Assembly (NCBI GenBank): GCA_036504215.1
Contig: DASXVO010000059.1
Location: forward strand, 124,001-188,000
Length of the DNA stretch: 64,000 nt
Direction of reading: 5' to 3'
Origin: Vicinamibacterales bacterium
Lineage (GTDB): Bacteria; Acidobacteriota; Vicinamibacteria; Vicinamibacterales; Fen-181
Shown: in pieces, positions 1-7,956 of the stretch
Position numbering within the stretch: the stretch's first letter is position 1
How the letters are laid out: every line of letters starts with the position of its first letter
Made by a program: the position numbers and the translations under genes
Notes under the pieces: model-generated
Database searches by the model: none
What the model saw: the letters and a program-made list of their open reading frames with translations, nothing else
Told to the model about the DNA's origin: nothing

Positions 1-2
1 GC

Positions 3-554
3 ACGGTGCGCAAGGCGCTCGGCCCCGACATCGACATCCTCGTGGACGCCAACAACAGGTGGCTGGCCTACGAGGCCATCCGCTTCGGCCGCGCCATCGA
101 GCCGTACAACATCTACTGGTTCGAAGAACCGGTGTACCCGGACGACTTCGCCGGCTCCGCCGAGGTGCGGCGCGCGCTCGACATCCCCATCTCGACCGGC
201 GAGAACGAGTTCACGCGCTGGGGCTGCCGCGAGCTGCTCACCGCGCAGGCGGCGGACATCCTGAACTTCAACACGGTCATCGCGGGTGGCTACACCGAGT
301 ACCGCAAGATCATGGCGCTGGCCTCCGCGTTCCACACGCCGGTCGCGCCCCACGGCAACCCGTTCATGGCCGTCCACCTCCACGCCTCGACACCGAACAC
401 GCTGCTCATGGAAACCTACCCGGGCGTCGAGAGCCAGTACAACCCGGCGTTGCCACTCTTCCCGGTGAAGGACGGCTACATCACCGTACCGGACACACCG
501 GGTATCGGCCTCGACATCGACCCCGGGATTGTGCGGAAATATCGAGTGGCGTGA
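3..554 (+). CDS. enolase-superfamily (mandelate racemase/sugar-acid dehydratase) enzyme, C-terminal part
   Basis: The gene enters from the left edge, so only the last 184 or so residues are present and the true start is not visible. The visible part is the barrel domain of the mandelate racemase/muconate lactonizing group. It has LVDANN, WFEEP and STGENE, which carry the three expected acidic metal ligands, and VAPHGNP with the usual catalytic His. Such enzymes abstract a proton alpha to a carboxylate, commonly dehydrating sugar acids such as galactonate. The substrate cannot be read from this fragment. The stop is followed by a strong hairpin, so transcription probably ends here. The family call is secure; the dehydratase role is inferred. 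Confidence 0.85.
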   Translation, partial: TVRKALGPDIDILVDANNRWLAYEAIRFGRAIEPYNIYWFEEPVYPDDFAGSAEVRRALDIPISTGENEFTRWGCRELLTAQAADILNFNTVIAGGYTEYRKIMALASAFHTPVAPHGNPFMAVHLHASTPNTLLMETYPGVESQYNPALPLFPVKDGYITVPDTPGIGLDIDPGIVRKYRVA

Positions 555-569
555 ACGTCGTGAGCTTGC

Positions 570-598
570 TCGGCGCCCCTCCGGTCGAGGGGCGCCGA
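570..598. terminator. perfect 12-bp hairpin after the first gene
   Basis: TCGGCGCCCCTC and its exact reverse complement are separated by CGGTC, 16 bases after the stop at 554. No T-run follows, so this may be a hairpin-only terminator or an mRNA 3'-end stabiliser. Confidence 0.6.
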
Positions 599-659
599 AC
601 TGTTCGAGCCACCCGATGGGGCCGCGCCACCCGCCAGTGACCGCCCGGGAGGTGAGTGA

Positions 660-1778
660 ATGACGACGATCGCCGTGCCCCGCCCGGTGTCCGCCCGGCC
701 GGACCGTCTGCTCTCGCTCGACGTGTTTCGCGGCCTGACGATGTTCCTGCTCATTGGGGAGAGCACCCGGATCTACGACTTGCTCGTGGCTCCTCCCCTC
801 CAGGGCACCATCCTCGCGGCAATCGGCACCCAGTTCCACCACCATCCCTGGAACGGGACGCACGTGTGGGACCTGGTCCAGCCGTTCTTCATGTTCATCG
901 TCGGAGCCGCGCTGCCGTTCTCCGTGGCTGCCCGGAACCAGCGCGGAGACAGCCGATCCGCCATCGCGCGCCACGCCGTGCAGCGGGCGTTCGTGCTGCT
1001 GGTGCTCGGATGGGCGCTCTACTGCATCCGGCCGGGGTACATCACGTTTCGATTCCAGAACGTGCTGGCCCAGCTCTCGGTGGCCTATCTCATCGCGTTC
1101 CTGATGATGCGTCGATCTGCCCGAGCGCAGGTGGCGTTCAGCTTCGCGCTCCTGATCGGCACAGAGTTGCTCTTCCGGTTGTTTCCAGCCGCGGGTTTCG
1201 ACCAGCCGTTCGTGCCCGATCACAACTTCGGTGCATGGTTCGATCTCCGGCTGTGTGGCGAATTGTCGGCCGGCCACTGGGTGTCGTTCAACGCCATCCC
1301 GACCACGGCGCACACGATCTGGGGCGTGCTGGCCGGGCAATGGCTGATGGGCGGTCGCCGCCCGAACAAGAAGGTCTGGACACTGGTGGCGCTGGGACTG
1401 CTGGGCGTCGCCACTGGATACGCACTCGACCCGGTCACACCAGTCATCAAACGGATTTCCACAACCTCGTTTGTCGTCCTGAGCGGCGGCTGGTGCCTCG
1501 TCGCCCTGGCATTCTGTTACTGGCTCGTCGACGTTTGGCAGGTTCGACGCTGGGCGGTCTTCTTCACCATCGTCGGGATGAACCCGTTGTTCATCTACCT
1601 GTTCACCGAGAGCTACGGCACGGCATGGCTGGCCTCCCTCGCAAAGCCGTTCACGATGGCCGGCAGCCCATGGATGGGAGAGCTGTCCGCCGAGATCCTC
1701 ACGAGCCTGGTCGCGTGGGCGCTACTGTGGGGGATGTGCTATTGGCTGTACCGGCGGAAGATCGTCATCAGGATCTGA
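660..1778 (+). CDS. NagX-like multi-pass membrane acyltransferase (DUF5009/HGSNAT type)
   Basis: The 372-residue protein opens with SLDVFRGLTM, the hallmark N-terminus of the DUF5009/COG4299 family related to heparan-alpha-glucosaminide N-acetyltransferase. About nine or ten hydrophobic segments follow, and the region around GMNPLFIYLF is typical of the family. Characterised relatives transfer acetyl groups onto amino sugars across a membrane; here the role is inferred. The ATG at 660 is preceded by GGGAGGTGA at 648-656, which fixes the start. The last third of the gene and its 3' flank (about 1366-1859) have a damaged second copy at 4021-4520. Confidence 0.88.
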   Translation: MTTIAVPRPVSARPDRLLSLDVFRGLTMFLLIGESTRIYDLLVAPPLQGTILAAIGTQFHHHPWNGTHVWDLVQPFFMFIVGAALPFSVAARNQRGDSRSAIARHAVQRAFVLLVLGWALYCIRPGYITFRFQNVLAQLSVAYLIAFLMMRRSARAQVAFSFALLIGTELLFRLFPAAGFDQPFVPDHNFGAWFDLRLCGELSAGHWVSFNAIPTTAHTIWGVLAGQWLMGGRRPNKKVWTLVALGLLGVATGYALDPVTPVIKRISTTSFVVLSGGWCLVALAFCYWLVDVWQVRRWAVFFTIVGMNPLFIYLFTESYGTAWLASLAKPFTMAGSPWMGELSAEILTSLVAWALLWGMCYWLYRRKIVIRI

Positions 1779-2021
1779 ACCCGATCGAGGGCCGGCCGCC
1801 GTCGGCCTGTTCGATTCCACACGCAACCCTGCTCGGTCCGACGGATGCAGGCAGCCGATCCCGGGCCGGTTGGCGAAGTGCTGCCGACCCGTGGCGAGCG
1901 CGAACGGCAGCACGCCCGCGGACCTGATGGGCCACGTCTTCGGCGACCCGACTTGTACGCCAGCTTCGTCCACCGACGGTTGCGGGCATGGACCGCCGAA
2001 GACGACCAGACCCGGCGCGCT

Positions 2022-3062
2022 CTATTTCCGGTACACCATCCCCATGGCACCCGTCCCTCCGTTGGCGAAGCGCACGATCTCGAGGGTCAACACGTCGATG
2101 ATCGTGATGGTCTTGGACGGCTCCGCGGCGCCGCAGGTCACGTAGAGGAATGCGCCATCGGCGCTGACAACGACCTTGCTGGCCATCGGCTCGACCAGGA
2201 TGTCCTTGACCTTGCGCCAGTAGTTCCCGCGCAGATCCATCACGGACACGGTCGAAACGACGCCTCCAACGCCTCCAGCGCGGACCTCCCGCGTCACGCT
2301 GAACGCGAGCCGCCCATCCGGGGTCACCGCAACCGACTGTGGCGAACGCCCGACCCCGACCGTTGTGAGCACCTCGTTGGTGGCCGTGCTCACGTAGTGC
2401 ATCACGTCGTGCGCGATGCAAGTGACGAGGAGCGTCTTGCCGTCGTTCGTGAATGCGAGTCCGTGCGGCTGGCGGCTGGTCTTGATCGTCGCGACCTGGG
2501 TATCGGTGGCGGTGTCGAACACGAGCACCGACTGCGTGCTGTCGCTGGCTGCATAGACCCGGCGTCCGTCGGGCGACACAGCCACCATGGTCGGGTCCTT
2601 CATCGGCACCTGCTTGAGGATCTGTCCCGTCGGCGACAGCACGAACAGCGCCTGTGTGCCACGGGCGGCGACGTACAGCTTCTTGCCGTCCGGTGTGAAC
2701 GCGGCTCCGGCCGGACCCTTGACGCCCGCGTCGGCCACGGTGCCGGTGACCGTCAGCGTCGCGAGGTCGATGACGGTCAGCCCATCGCCGCCCGTATTGC
2801 TCACGTACGCCTTCGAGCCATCCGGGGTGAGGCACACCTCTTGGGGGCCCTTGCCCACCTTGATGGACTTCAACAGGGCGAGCCGGTCGTTGTTCACCAG
2901 CAGGACATTGGCGGTGTCGTCTCTGGGGCTGACCGCGACGACCAGTTTGTCGGCCGGCGAGGGAAGTGTGGCCGTGGGTGCGGTCTGATCTGCGAGCGCC
3001 ATCGACGCGAGCGCGAAGACGGCGACGAGAGTTGCCCAAGCGAGGCGCGGGACGGATTTCAT
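2022..3062 (-). CDS. secreted YVTN-type beta-propeller protein
   Basis: The 346-residue protein has a signal peptide (MKSVPRLAWA..., cleavage after about residue 24). Repeated blades follow, with signatures such as VSPDGRRVYAAS, FTPDGKKLYVAA and VTPDGRLAFSV, spaced about 40 residues apart. This is the seven-bladed YVTN/40-residue-repeat propeller found in many exported bacterial proteins. No catalytic residues are evident, so a binding or surface role is the most that can be said. The ATG at 3062 is preceded on the minus strand by GGAGAA. A promoter candidate lies about 60 bases upstream. Confidence 0.85.
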   Translation of the reverse strand: MKSVPRLAWATLVAVFALASMALADQTAPTATLPSPADKLVVAVSPRDDTANVLLVNNDRLALLKSIKVGKGPQEVCLTPDGSKAYVSNTGGDGLTVIDLATLTVTGTVADAGVKGPAGAAFTPDGKKLYVAARGTQALFVLSPTGQILKQVPMKDPTMVAVSPDGRRVYAASDSTQSVLVFDTATDTQVATIKTSRQPHGLAFTNDGKTLLVTCIAHDVMHYVSTATNEVLTTVGVGRSPQSVAVTPDGRLAFSVTREVRAGGVGGVVSTVSVMDLRGNYWRKVKDILVEPMASKVVVSADGAFLYVTCGAAEPSKTITIIDVLTLEIVRFANGGTGAMGMVYRK

Positions 3063-3122
3063 ACTGGTTCTCCATGCGTGGCGGGTTCATGGCACCCGGG
3101 GTGTCGCTCCGATGTATTGCAT

Positions 3123-3150
3123 ACGATATACACTCTGGGCGATCCGTCAA
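3123..3150 (-). promoter_or_regulatory. sigma-70-like promoter for the YVTN propeller gene
   Basis: On the minus strand TTGACG (3150-3145) and TATCGT (3128-3123) are 16 bases apart, leaving a leader of about 55 bases before the ATG at 3062. The match is good for GC-rich DNA but is untested. Confidence 0.45.
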
Positions 3151-3234
3151 GCGCCGTCTTCCGCCGATGACCCGGTGCGGCTCCGAGCGACGCGGCGGCG
3201 GCCGGGCCACACGGGGGGCGCGGCAGGAGCAGCG

Positions 3235-3651
3235 CAGCAGGTGCTGAGGGTGCTGAAGGTGCCGGAGGTGCTACAGGTGCGGTGCTGAGGGTGCTGAAGG
3301 TGCTGGAGGTGCTACAGGTGCGGTGCTGCAGGTGCCAGGGGTGCTGAAGGTGCGGCACCTGCTGCACGGCACCTCCAGCACCATCAGCACCTGTGGCACG
3401 TATGGCACCGCACCGTCAGCACCATCAGCACCCCCGGCACCCCTGGCACCTTCCCCCCTGCCGCCTCTTCCCCCCCCCAGCCCCCGCCCTGTCGAGGGGG
3501 TCGCCCAATCATCGGACCTTCAAGAGGTCGTCGGCGGTCACGACCTTCGCGTAGGTGCCCTTCAGTGCGGCCAGCGTGGCCGCGTGGACGTGAGCAGCCG
3601 GCACCGTCAACCCGCCGTACTCGAGCGGACGCGTCGCGCACGCGTCGGCCA
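3235..3651. repeat. 417-bp duplicate (copy A) of the 8211-8636 segment
   Basis: This block is almost identical to 8211-8636, differing mainly by lacking one 9-base unit. It starts with a run of GGTGCTGAA-like 9-mers (about 3240-3360) and continues with their complement (GCACC-rich, about 3357-3450), forming a long imperfect inverted repeat. It ends with a piece of the isochorismatase coding sequence. Both edges are sharp: at 3652 the sequence leaves the copy abruptly. Confidence 0.9.
3509..3651 (-). pseudogene. 3' end of the isochorismatase gene, duplicated fragment
   Basis: These 143 bases match the last 47 or so codons of the gene at 8494-9147, including its stop. The catalytic Asp, Lys and Cys all lie in the missing part, so the fragment cannot be functional. 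It was carried here with the repeat block. Confidence 0.9.
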
Positions 3652-4020
3652 TTCGTACGCCGTTTCATCGTCGTCGCGGTTGCGCTCGGCGCGTGTATGG
3701 CCGGCGGCTTCTTCCTCTGGTCGTCGTGGCTGAGCCCGAAGGCGAATTTGCGGATCGACTACTCGCGCGTGGCTGCCGAGCGTGCGAAGGAACTGGGCAG
3801 CGGGCAGTCGGTCGCCGGTGCGGCGCCGGTCTCGGACGCCGTCCAGAAAGAGACGCAGGTCCTGACCGACCGCCTCCGCGGTCACCCGGGCATCGAAGGC
3901 CTCCGCCTGCTCGTCGAGTCTTACCACCCGCCCTCCGGGACGTCGCCCGCCGAGGTTGCCGCCAACAGGGAGCTGGTGACATCGCTGGCCGACGGGGTCT
4001 TCTCTCACCTGATCGCCGCC
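3652..4020 (+). pseudogene. orphan N-terminal piece of a membrane-anchored protein
   Basis: An open frame reads FVRRFIVVAVALGACMAGG and continues into a soluble stretch rich in charged residues (near AAERAKELGSGQ and ANRELVTSLADGVF). It looks like the cytoplasmic start, single membrane helix and first 90 residues of an anchored protein. No family is recognised. The frame begins inside the isochorismatase fragment on its left and runs into the NagX fragment on its right, in the wrong frame for NagX. It is therefore a transplanted gene start rather than a complete gene. Confidence 0.5.
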
Positions 4021-4441
4021 CGACCCAGAAGCTCTGGACGCTGGCGGGGTTGGGACTGCTGGGCATCGCGGCTGGATACGCACTCGACCCCGTCACGCCG
4101 GTCATCAAACGGATCGCGACGACCTCGTTTGTCGTCCTGAGCGGCGGTTGGTGCCTCTTCGCCCTGGCATTCTCTTACTGGCTCGTCGACGTTTGGCGCG
4201 TTCGACGCTGGGCGGTCTTCTTCACCATCGTCGGGATGAACCCGTTGTTCATCGTTCATCTACCTGTTCACCGAGAGCTACGGCACGGCATGGCTGGCCT
4301 CCCTCGCGAAGCCGTTCACGATGGCCGGCAGCCCATGGATTGGAGAACTGCCCGCCGAGATCCTCACGAGCCTCGTCGCGTGGGCGCCGCGGTGGGGGAT
4401 GTGCTATTGGCTGTACTGGCGGAAGATCGTCATCAGGATCT
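4021..4441 (+). pseudogene. damaged second copy of the NagX-like gene 3' end
   Basis: These bases align with 1366-1778 at roughly 94 percent identity by eye, and the similarity continues past the stop to about 4520. The reading frame, including ALDPVTPVIKRI and FTIVGMNPLFI, is broken by a 7-base direct duplication (TTCATCG repeated) near 4250. The copy lacks the N-terminal two thirds. Confidence 0.9.
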
Positions 4442-4507
4442 GAACCCGATCGAGGGCCGGCCGCCGTCGGCCCGTTCGATTCCGCACGCAATCCTGCTCG
4501 GTCCGAC

Positions 4508-4984
4508 GGATGCAGTCAGCAGGTGCTGAAGGTGAGATGCTGAAGGTGCATGGTCAGTGCCCGCAGTTCGCCTGATTCAGAACATCACTTTCACCCGATC
4601 GCCGCGTAGGGGATCATCGCGCACGGGCAGGTCCCACGATTCTTGGCTCCGCCTTCCAAGAAGCGGTACCCCGCATTCACCGAAGAGGAACAGACGTCTC
4701 CCCTCCAATGGCGCGAGCGACCGCCATCCGCAATTGGCGTTTAGCGGAGTACGGCGCGCTGCAGGTCGTCGCGCGTCAGCGACTTCGGTGGGCGCGGGCG
4801 CGTGATTGGACGAGAGGGAAGTGGGCTCGTGGTCACGTCTTGCGCGCGTTCGACGCCGCGCGTTGGGGGGCCGCCCTGACGATGCTATGGAGATCCACGC
4901 GCACCTCAGCCACCGGCTCAGGCTCGCTCGAGACCGAGAGCGTGACCTTCGGCTGGCCGGGCTTGTCCGGGGGCGGGAAGAGGA
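4508..4984. other. intergenic stretch with short repeat remnants
   Basis: Bases 4515-4550 contain a short run of the same GGTGCTGAAGGTG units seen at 3240 and 8216. Bases 4708-4814 hold one copy of a dispersed repeat listed separately. No credible gene is seen in the rest. Confidence 0.6.
4708..4814. repeat. dispersed repeat, copy 1 (about 105 bp)
   Basis: It shares GCGCGAGCGACC, CTGCAGGTCGTCGC and GGTGGGCGCGGGCGCG with 5988-6120 and, in part, with 7897-7956. This copy lacks the promoter-like end present in the other two. Confidence 0.75.
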
Positions 4985-5443
4985 TCAGTCTGGGCATTTC
5001 ACGGCCTTCGCCAGCAACTGTTCGGTGTTGGCCTTGGCCCACTTCTCGATCTGTTTAACAACCTTGCCGGCTGCCGCGGCGTAGCCGGTGAAGATGCCCG
5101 AGGACCCGCCGTCGCCGGAGAACTCGGTCGAGTACTCGCCGACCGTGAGACGGACGGTCAACACGGACTTGTTCTGCCGTCCCCAGACGTTCACCTCTCG
5201 GTTCGTCTCTCTCCCCAGTACATCCAGCACAATCACGGCGTCCGCCTCTGATTCAGCCAGGAACAGCACCTTTGAGTTTTCGATTTTGCTCTCCATGTCC
5301 CTGATCGAATCTGCCCGATCCTTGCTCGGGTCCGTGAATCCGGCCGTCGCCGCTGGGCTCTTTACGAACACGGCGAACCGAACCGGAGCCTGGGCACCGG
5401 CACCGAGTGAGGACAACGCGAGTGCGAGAATCAGTGCGTGCAT
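4985..5443 (-). CDS. small secreted protein, paralogue 1 of a four-member array
   Basis: The 152-residue protein begins MHALILALALSSLGAGAQA, a clear signal peptide. The ATG at 5443 follows AAGGAGAA on the minus strand, which is why the longer upstream frame was not used. The mature part shares with its three neighbours a DRADSIRDME motif, a hydrophobic strand ending VLDVLGRETN, a short strand before a Gly-rich turn, and a C-terminal amphipathic helix (AAGKVVKQIEKWAKAN). No known domain is recognised. Its start overlaps the end of the next paralogue by 13 bases, so the two are translated from one message. Confidence 0.8.
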   Translation of the reverse strand: MHALILALALSSLGAGAQAPVRFAVFVKSPAATAGFTDPSKDRADSIRDMESKIENSKVLFLAESEADAVIVLDVLGRETNREVNVWGRQNKSVLTVRLTVGEYSTEFSGDGGSSGIFTGYAAAAGKVVKQIEKWAKANTEQLLAKAVKCPD

Positions 5444-5895
5444 GGCGAGTATTTCTCCTTCATCTTCTTTAGCGGTCGGCGCGCCACGATTTCCGCCTTG
5501 TGCGACTTCGCCCATCTGCGGATTTGACCCGCCGCATCTTGGGCCGCCGCAAGCCAGCGTTCTTCCAGGCCATCGACGATCATCACATCGCCACCCGACG
5601 TGACTCGGCAATGGACTACCATCCGGTCTGCGTTGCGCGGGTCAATCTCGCGGCCGAGAATTTCGACCATGATCTCGGCCTCGCCCCGATCGTTGACGAC
5701 GTCGAACTCAAACCATCGGTTGATCTCCCAGATCATGTCTTTCACGGAGTCCCGCCTATCGCGGTCATCTGGCGTTGGAAAGGCCGGGCGCGCCGGAGGG
5801 GTGGTGAAGACGTAGACGCGAATGGGGGATTCAGAGGCGACGATCGCGCTGCTGGCCGCAATGAACAGGCAGGCAAAGAGAAGGGCGTATTTCAT
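5431..5895 (-). CDS. small secreted protein, paralogue 2
   Basis: The 154-residue protein starts MKYALLFACLFIAASSAIVA (signal peptide). The family pattern follows: DRRDSVKDMIWEI, VEILGREIDPRN, a strand VVHCRVTSGG, and the helix AAQDAAGQIRRWAKSHKAEI. It precedes and overlaps paralogue 1. A copy of the dispersed repeat with a TTGACG element lies just upstream and may supply the promoter. Function is unknown. The likely exported, compact alpha/beta build is inferred from the sequence alone. Confidence 0.8.
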   Translation of the reverse strand: MKYALLFACLFIAASSAIVASESPIRVYVFTTPPARPAFPTPDDRDRRDSVKDMIWEINRWFEFDVVNDRGEAEIMVEILGREIDPRNADRMVVHCRVTSGGDVMIVDGLEERWLAAAQDAAGQIRRWAKSHKAEIVARRPLKKMKEKYSPCTH

Positions 5896-5978
5896 GGTGG
5901 TCTCAACGTAGGCGCGCGGGCGTTCCCGCGCCACCACTCAACGACGCGATCCCCCAAGACTGACCGGCTGACCGACTA

Positions 5979-6007
5979 CTAGCCTTCGTGGTCCGAATCA
6001 CCGTCAA
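5979..6007 (-). promoter_or_regulatory. weak promoter candidate before paralogue 2
   Basis: TTGACG (6007-6002, minus strand) sits in the dispersed repeat at the same place as TTGACA upstream of the 7129-7815 gene. The -10 region (around GGCTAGTAG) is poor. The conserved position in two repeat copies is the main support. Confidence 0.3.
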
Positions 6008-6120
6008 GCCAAGGGCGCGAGCGACCTCGATCCGCGCTTGGTGTTTAGCGGAGTCCGGCGCGCTGCAGATCGTCGCACGTCAGCGGCTCCGGTGGGCGCG
6101 GGCGCGCGGATGGACGAAAG
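5988..6120. repeat. dispersed repeat, copy 2 (about 130 bp)
   Basis: This is the longest copy. It spans the conserved GTCAAGCCA element (the -35 side on the minus strand) and the GCGCGAGCGACC and GGTGGGCGCGGGCGCG blocks shared with 4708-4814. It lies between two paralogues. Confidence 0.75.
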
Positions 6121-6133
6121 AGGAGCAGGGACT

Positions 6134-6580
6134 TCACTCGCCGTCTCCCAAGATGAGGTGCCGGTTAAACCGCGCCCATGCGTGGATCTGTTTGGCCGCA
6201 TCCTCCGCCGCGCCGCGCCAACCATCCTCAGCCCCGTCGACGGTCCACGACTTGCCACGCGCCGAGATCTTGAGATGCACCAGGCACCAGCCCTCGCGCC
6301 GGGGGTCGAGTTCGCGACCCAGCACCTCAACGAAGACGTGGGCGTTCTCACGCCGGCCCGCCGGCTCGAACTTGACGTCCATGACGGTACGGCAGATCGC
6401 CATCCCGACATCCTGCACCGAGTCGGCCCGTGCCTTCAGGTCTGGCGGGGCAAATTCGCCCGGCCTGGGCCGAGCGGTGAAGATGAAGACCCTCACCGTC
6501 GGCTTCGGCTTGGGTGTTGGTGCTGCCAAAGTGGCGACCGCCAGGGTGTGGAGGGCGAGTGCAAGGATCAGTGCGTGCAT
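6134..6580 (-). CDS. small secreted protein, paralogue 3
   Basis: The 148-residue protein begins MHALILALALHTLAVATLA, nearly the same signal peptide as paralogue 1. It carries KARADSVQDVGMAI, VEVLGRELDPRREG, VHLKISARG and a C-terminal helix with AAEDAAKQIHAWARFN. It follows paralogue 4 after only four bases, so these two are probably cotranslated. The shared start MHALILALAL in copies 1 and 3 points to recent duplication. No function can be assigned. Confidence 0.8.
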   Translation of the reverse strand: MHALILALALHTLAVATLAAPTPKPKPTVRVFIFTARPRPGEFAPPDLKARADSVQDVGMAICRTVMDVKFEPAGRRENAHVFVEVLGRELDPRREGWCLVHLKISARGKSWTVDGAEDGWRGAAEDAAKQIHAWARFNRHLILGDGE

Positions 6581-6584
6581 GGCG

Positions 6585-7037
6585 CTACGTCTTTCGCTGC
6601 CCGACGAGTTGGTCGCAGTTGGCTGCGGCCCACTCGCGAATTTGCCGACACGCAGTCTTCGCAACACCGATCCAATCGTCCTCGTCTTGCGCGTCGATCG
6701 TCGTAACGTGCTCGCCCGCCACCAGGCGCAGGTGAATGATGTGCCAATCCGAATCTTGGGCGCCGCGTTGTCGCCCCGTGATATCGATCGCTACGTCCGC
6801 GCGCTCGAGTTCATTGACGAACCGAGACCCGCTTGCTTTGGCGGTGATGTGGTTCACGACGTCGATCGCGGAGCTATCACGGTCCTTGTAGTTCTGAGTC
6901 ACGAAGCCGGTCTGCGGGTCGCGTTCTTGCGTCCAGACGTAGACGAGGACTTCTTTGCGCGAAGCGCTTGCGTCCACCGCCGGCGAAGCGGGGAGAGTCG
7001 TCAAGGCGCAGACGAGATACGGCGCGAAGGGGACCGT
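6585..7037 (-). CDS. small secreted protein, paralogue 4, with an apparent ACG start
   Basis: The frame shares the family features DRDSSAIDVVNHIT, IDITGRQRGAQ, IIHLRLVAGEH and a terminal helix with KTACRQIREWAAAN. No ATG, GTG or well-placed TTG begins it. The TTG at 7004 would cut off the signal peptide. Six bases after a perfect AGGAGG (7049-7044) lies ACG at 7037-7035. Reading from there gives (T/M)VPFAPYLVCALTTLPASPAVDA, a convincing short signal peptide. Either ACG is used as a rare start or the ATG has mutated and the gene is dying. The product would be 150 residues. Confidence 0.65.
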   Translation of the reverse strand, partial: TVPFAPYLVCALTTLPASPAVDASASRKEVLVYVWTQERDPQTGFVTQNYKDRDSSAIDVVNHITAKASGSRFVNELERADVAIDITGRQRGAQDSDWHIIHLRLVAGEHVTTIDAQDEDDWIGVAKTACRQIREWAAANCDQLVGQRKT

Positions 7038-7082
7038 GAACGACCTCCTGACTAGTTCCGTTTGGCTTTCGTGCCGCCGCCT

Positions 7083-7115
7083 GCAACTGCACGGTGCAAC
7101 AGATAGGCGCCTATC
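7083..7115. terminator. two adjacent palindromes between convergently placed repeats
   Basis: TGCACGGTGCA and GATAGGCGCCTATC lie back to back, 14 bases beyond the stop of the leftward gene 7129-7815 and upstream of paralogue 4. They may terminate the first or regulate the second. Confidence 0.4.
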
Positions 7116-7128
7116 CCCTCACTCGCCA

Positions 7129-7815
7129 TTACCGTAACAGGCCCATCACGCCAGCGGAAAGGGACCAAGGGACATTGGAGCCGTCTTCTGCGATGAGGAC
7201 AATCATGGCTGACCGGCTCACGTCGATCTTGGTGACATCGAAACAGACCTGCCCGAACCGTCGCTGAAACTTCACTCCAAATCCGTTCGTCAACTCGTTC
7301 ACCCGCAGCTCGTCTGACAATGAGTCGAGGGACTTGTCGCCTTGGCTCAGCACGATCTTGAGGATCGACGGCGCAGTGAGCGTCTTGGGTTTCACCGACA
7401 CGACAATGCCGTTTTGGGCTGGAACACCGGAAAGGTCCGCGGCTTTCATGAGTGCATCGGTCAACTGAGTGATGTACCAGCCCGTGGGGCTATACAGTTC
7501 CACCGCGAAGAACTCAGCAACCCGTGGCTCCGTCCAGACGATCGGGTCCGGGCGGGGATAGCGCAGCTCAAGCATGATTCGGAATAGTCGAGCGGCCTGA
7601 AATGGCAACCCGCCCGAGGCGGCGCGGGCCTGGCCGGCGATGTCTAGAATCCCGCGTGCGACCGTCGGCGTCAGGAAGACGAGCGAGGCCGGTTCCGTAA
7701 CCTGCGGCTGCATGGCCTGATGATTGTGTAGCGGTTGAGCACCAGCAGCCGAGCCACTTATCATCGCTGCGCCGGTCAGAAATAACGTAGCCGCGAATGA
7801 CGCCCTTCTATTCAC
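7129..7815 (-). CDS. secreted protein of unknown function
   Basis: The 228-residue protein has a signal peptide ending near GSAAGAQ (residue 26) and no membrane segment after it. A GTG start at 7815 is set by AGGAGAAA just upstream on the minus strand. The mature protein has VFLTPTVARGILDIAGQAR and a C-terminal part rich in beta structure (VSVKPKTLTAPSILKIVL, VCFDVTKIDVSRSAMIVLI). It is not recognisably one of the four paralogues downstream. It probably heads the same leftward cluster. No family is recognised. Confidence 0.75.
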   Translation of the reverse strand: MNRRASFAATLFLTGAAMISGSAAGAQPLHNHQAMQPQVTEPASLVFLTPTVARGILDIAGQARAASGGLPFQAARLFRIMLELRYPRPDPIVWTEPRVAEFFAVELYSPTGWYITQLTDALMKAADLSGVPAQNGIVVSVKPKTLTAPSILKIVLSQGDKSLDSLSDELRVNELTNGFGVKFQRRFGQVCFDVTKIDVSRSAMIVLIAEDGSNVPWSLSAGVMGLLR

Positions 7816-7885
7816 AGGGTTTCTCCTGTTTGACGTCCATCCGAACGCCGCTGCTCAACGGCACGATTCTCAAGACTGGCTGACC

Positions 7886-7915
7886 ATTAAGGTTCATGGT
7901 CCGAGTGATTGTCAA
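7886..7915 (-). promoter_or_regulatory. promoter for the 7129-7815 gene
   Basis: On the minus strand TTGACA (7915-7910) is followed after 18 bases by CTTAAT (7891-7886), leaving a leader of about 70 bases. The -35 lies in the third, shortest copy of the dispersed repeat (7897-7956). Confidence 0.5.
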
Positions 7916-7956
7916 GCCAGGGGCGCGAGCGACCGCGATCCGCTGTTGGCGTCTAT
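7897..7956. repeat. dispersed repeat, copy 3 (about 60 bp)
   Basis: It matches the promoter-side part of copy 2 (GTCAAGCCAggGGCGCGAGCG) and then diverges. Bases 7957-8210 contain no gene that can be supported. Confidence 0.7.

Noticed and set aside
4985-7956. Small leftward genes separated by repeats, as in an integron cassette array
   Set aside because: The repeats lack attC core sites and symmetry, and no integron integrase is present. The genes are paralogues, not unrelated cassettes.
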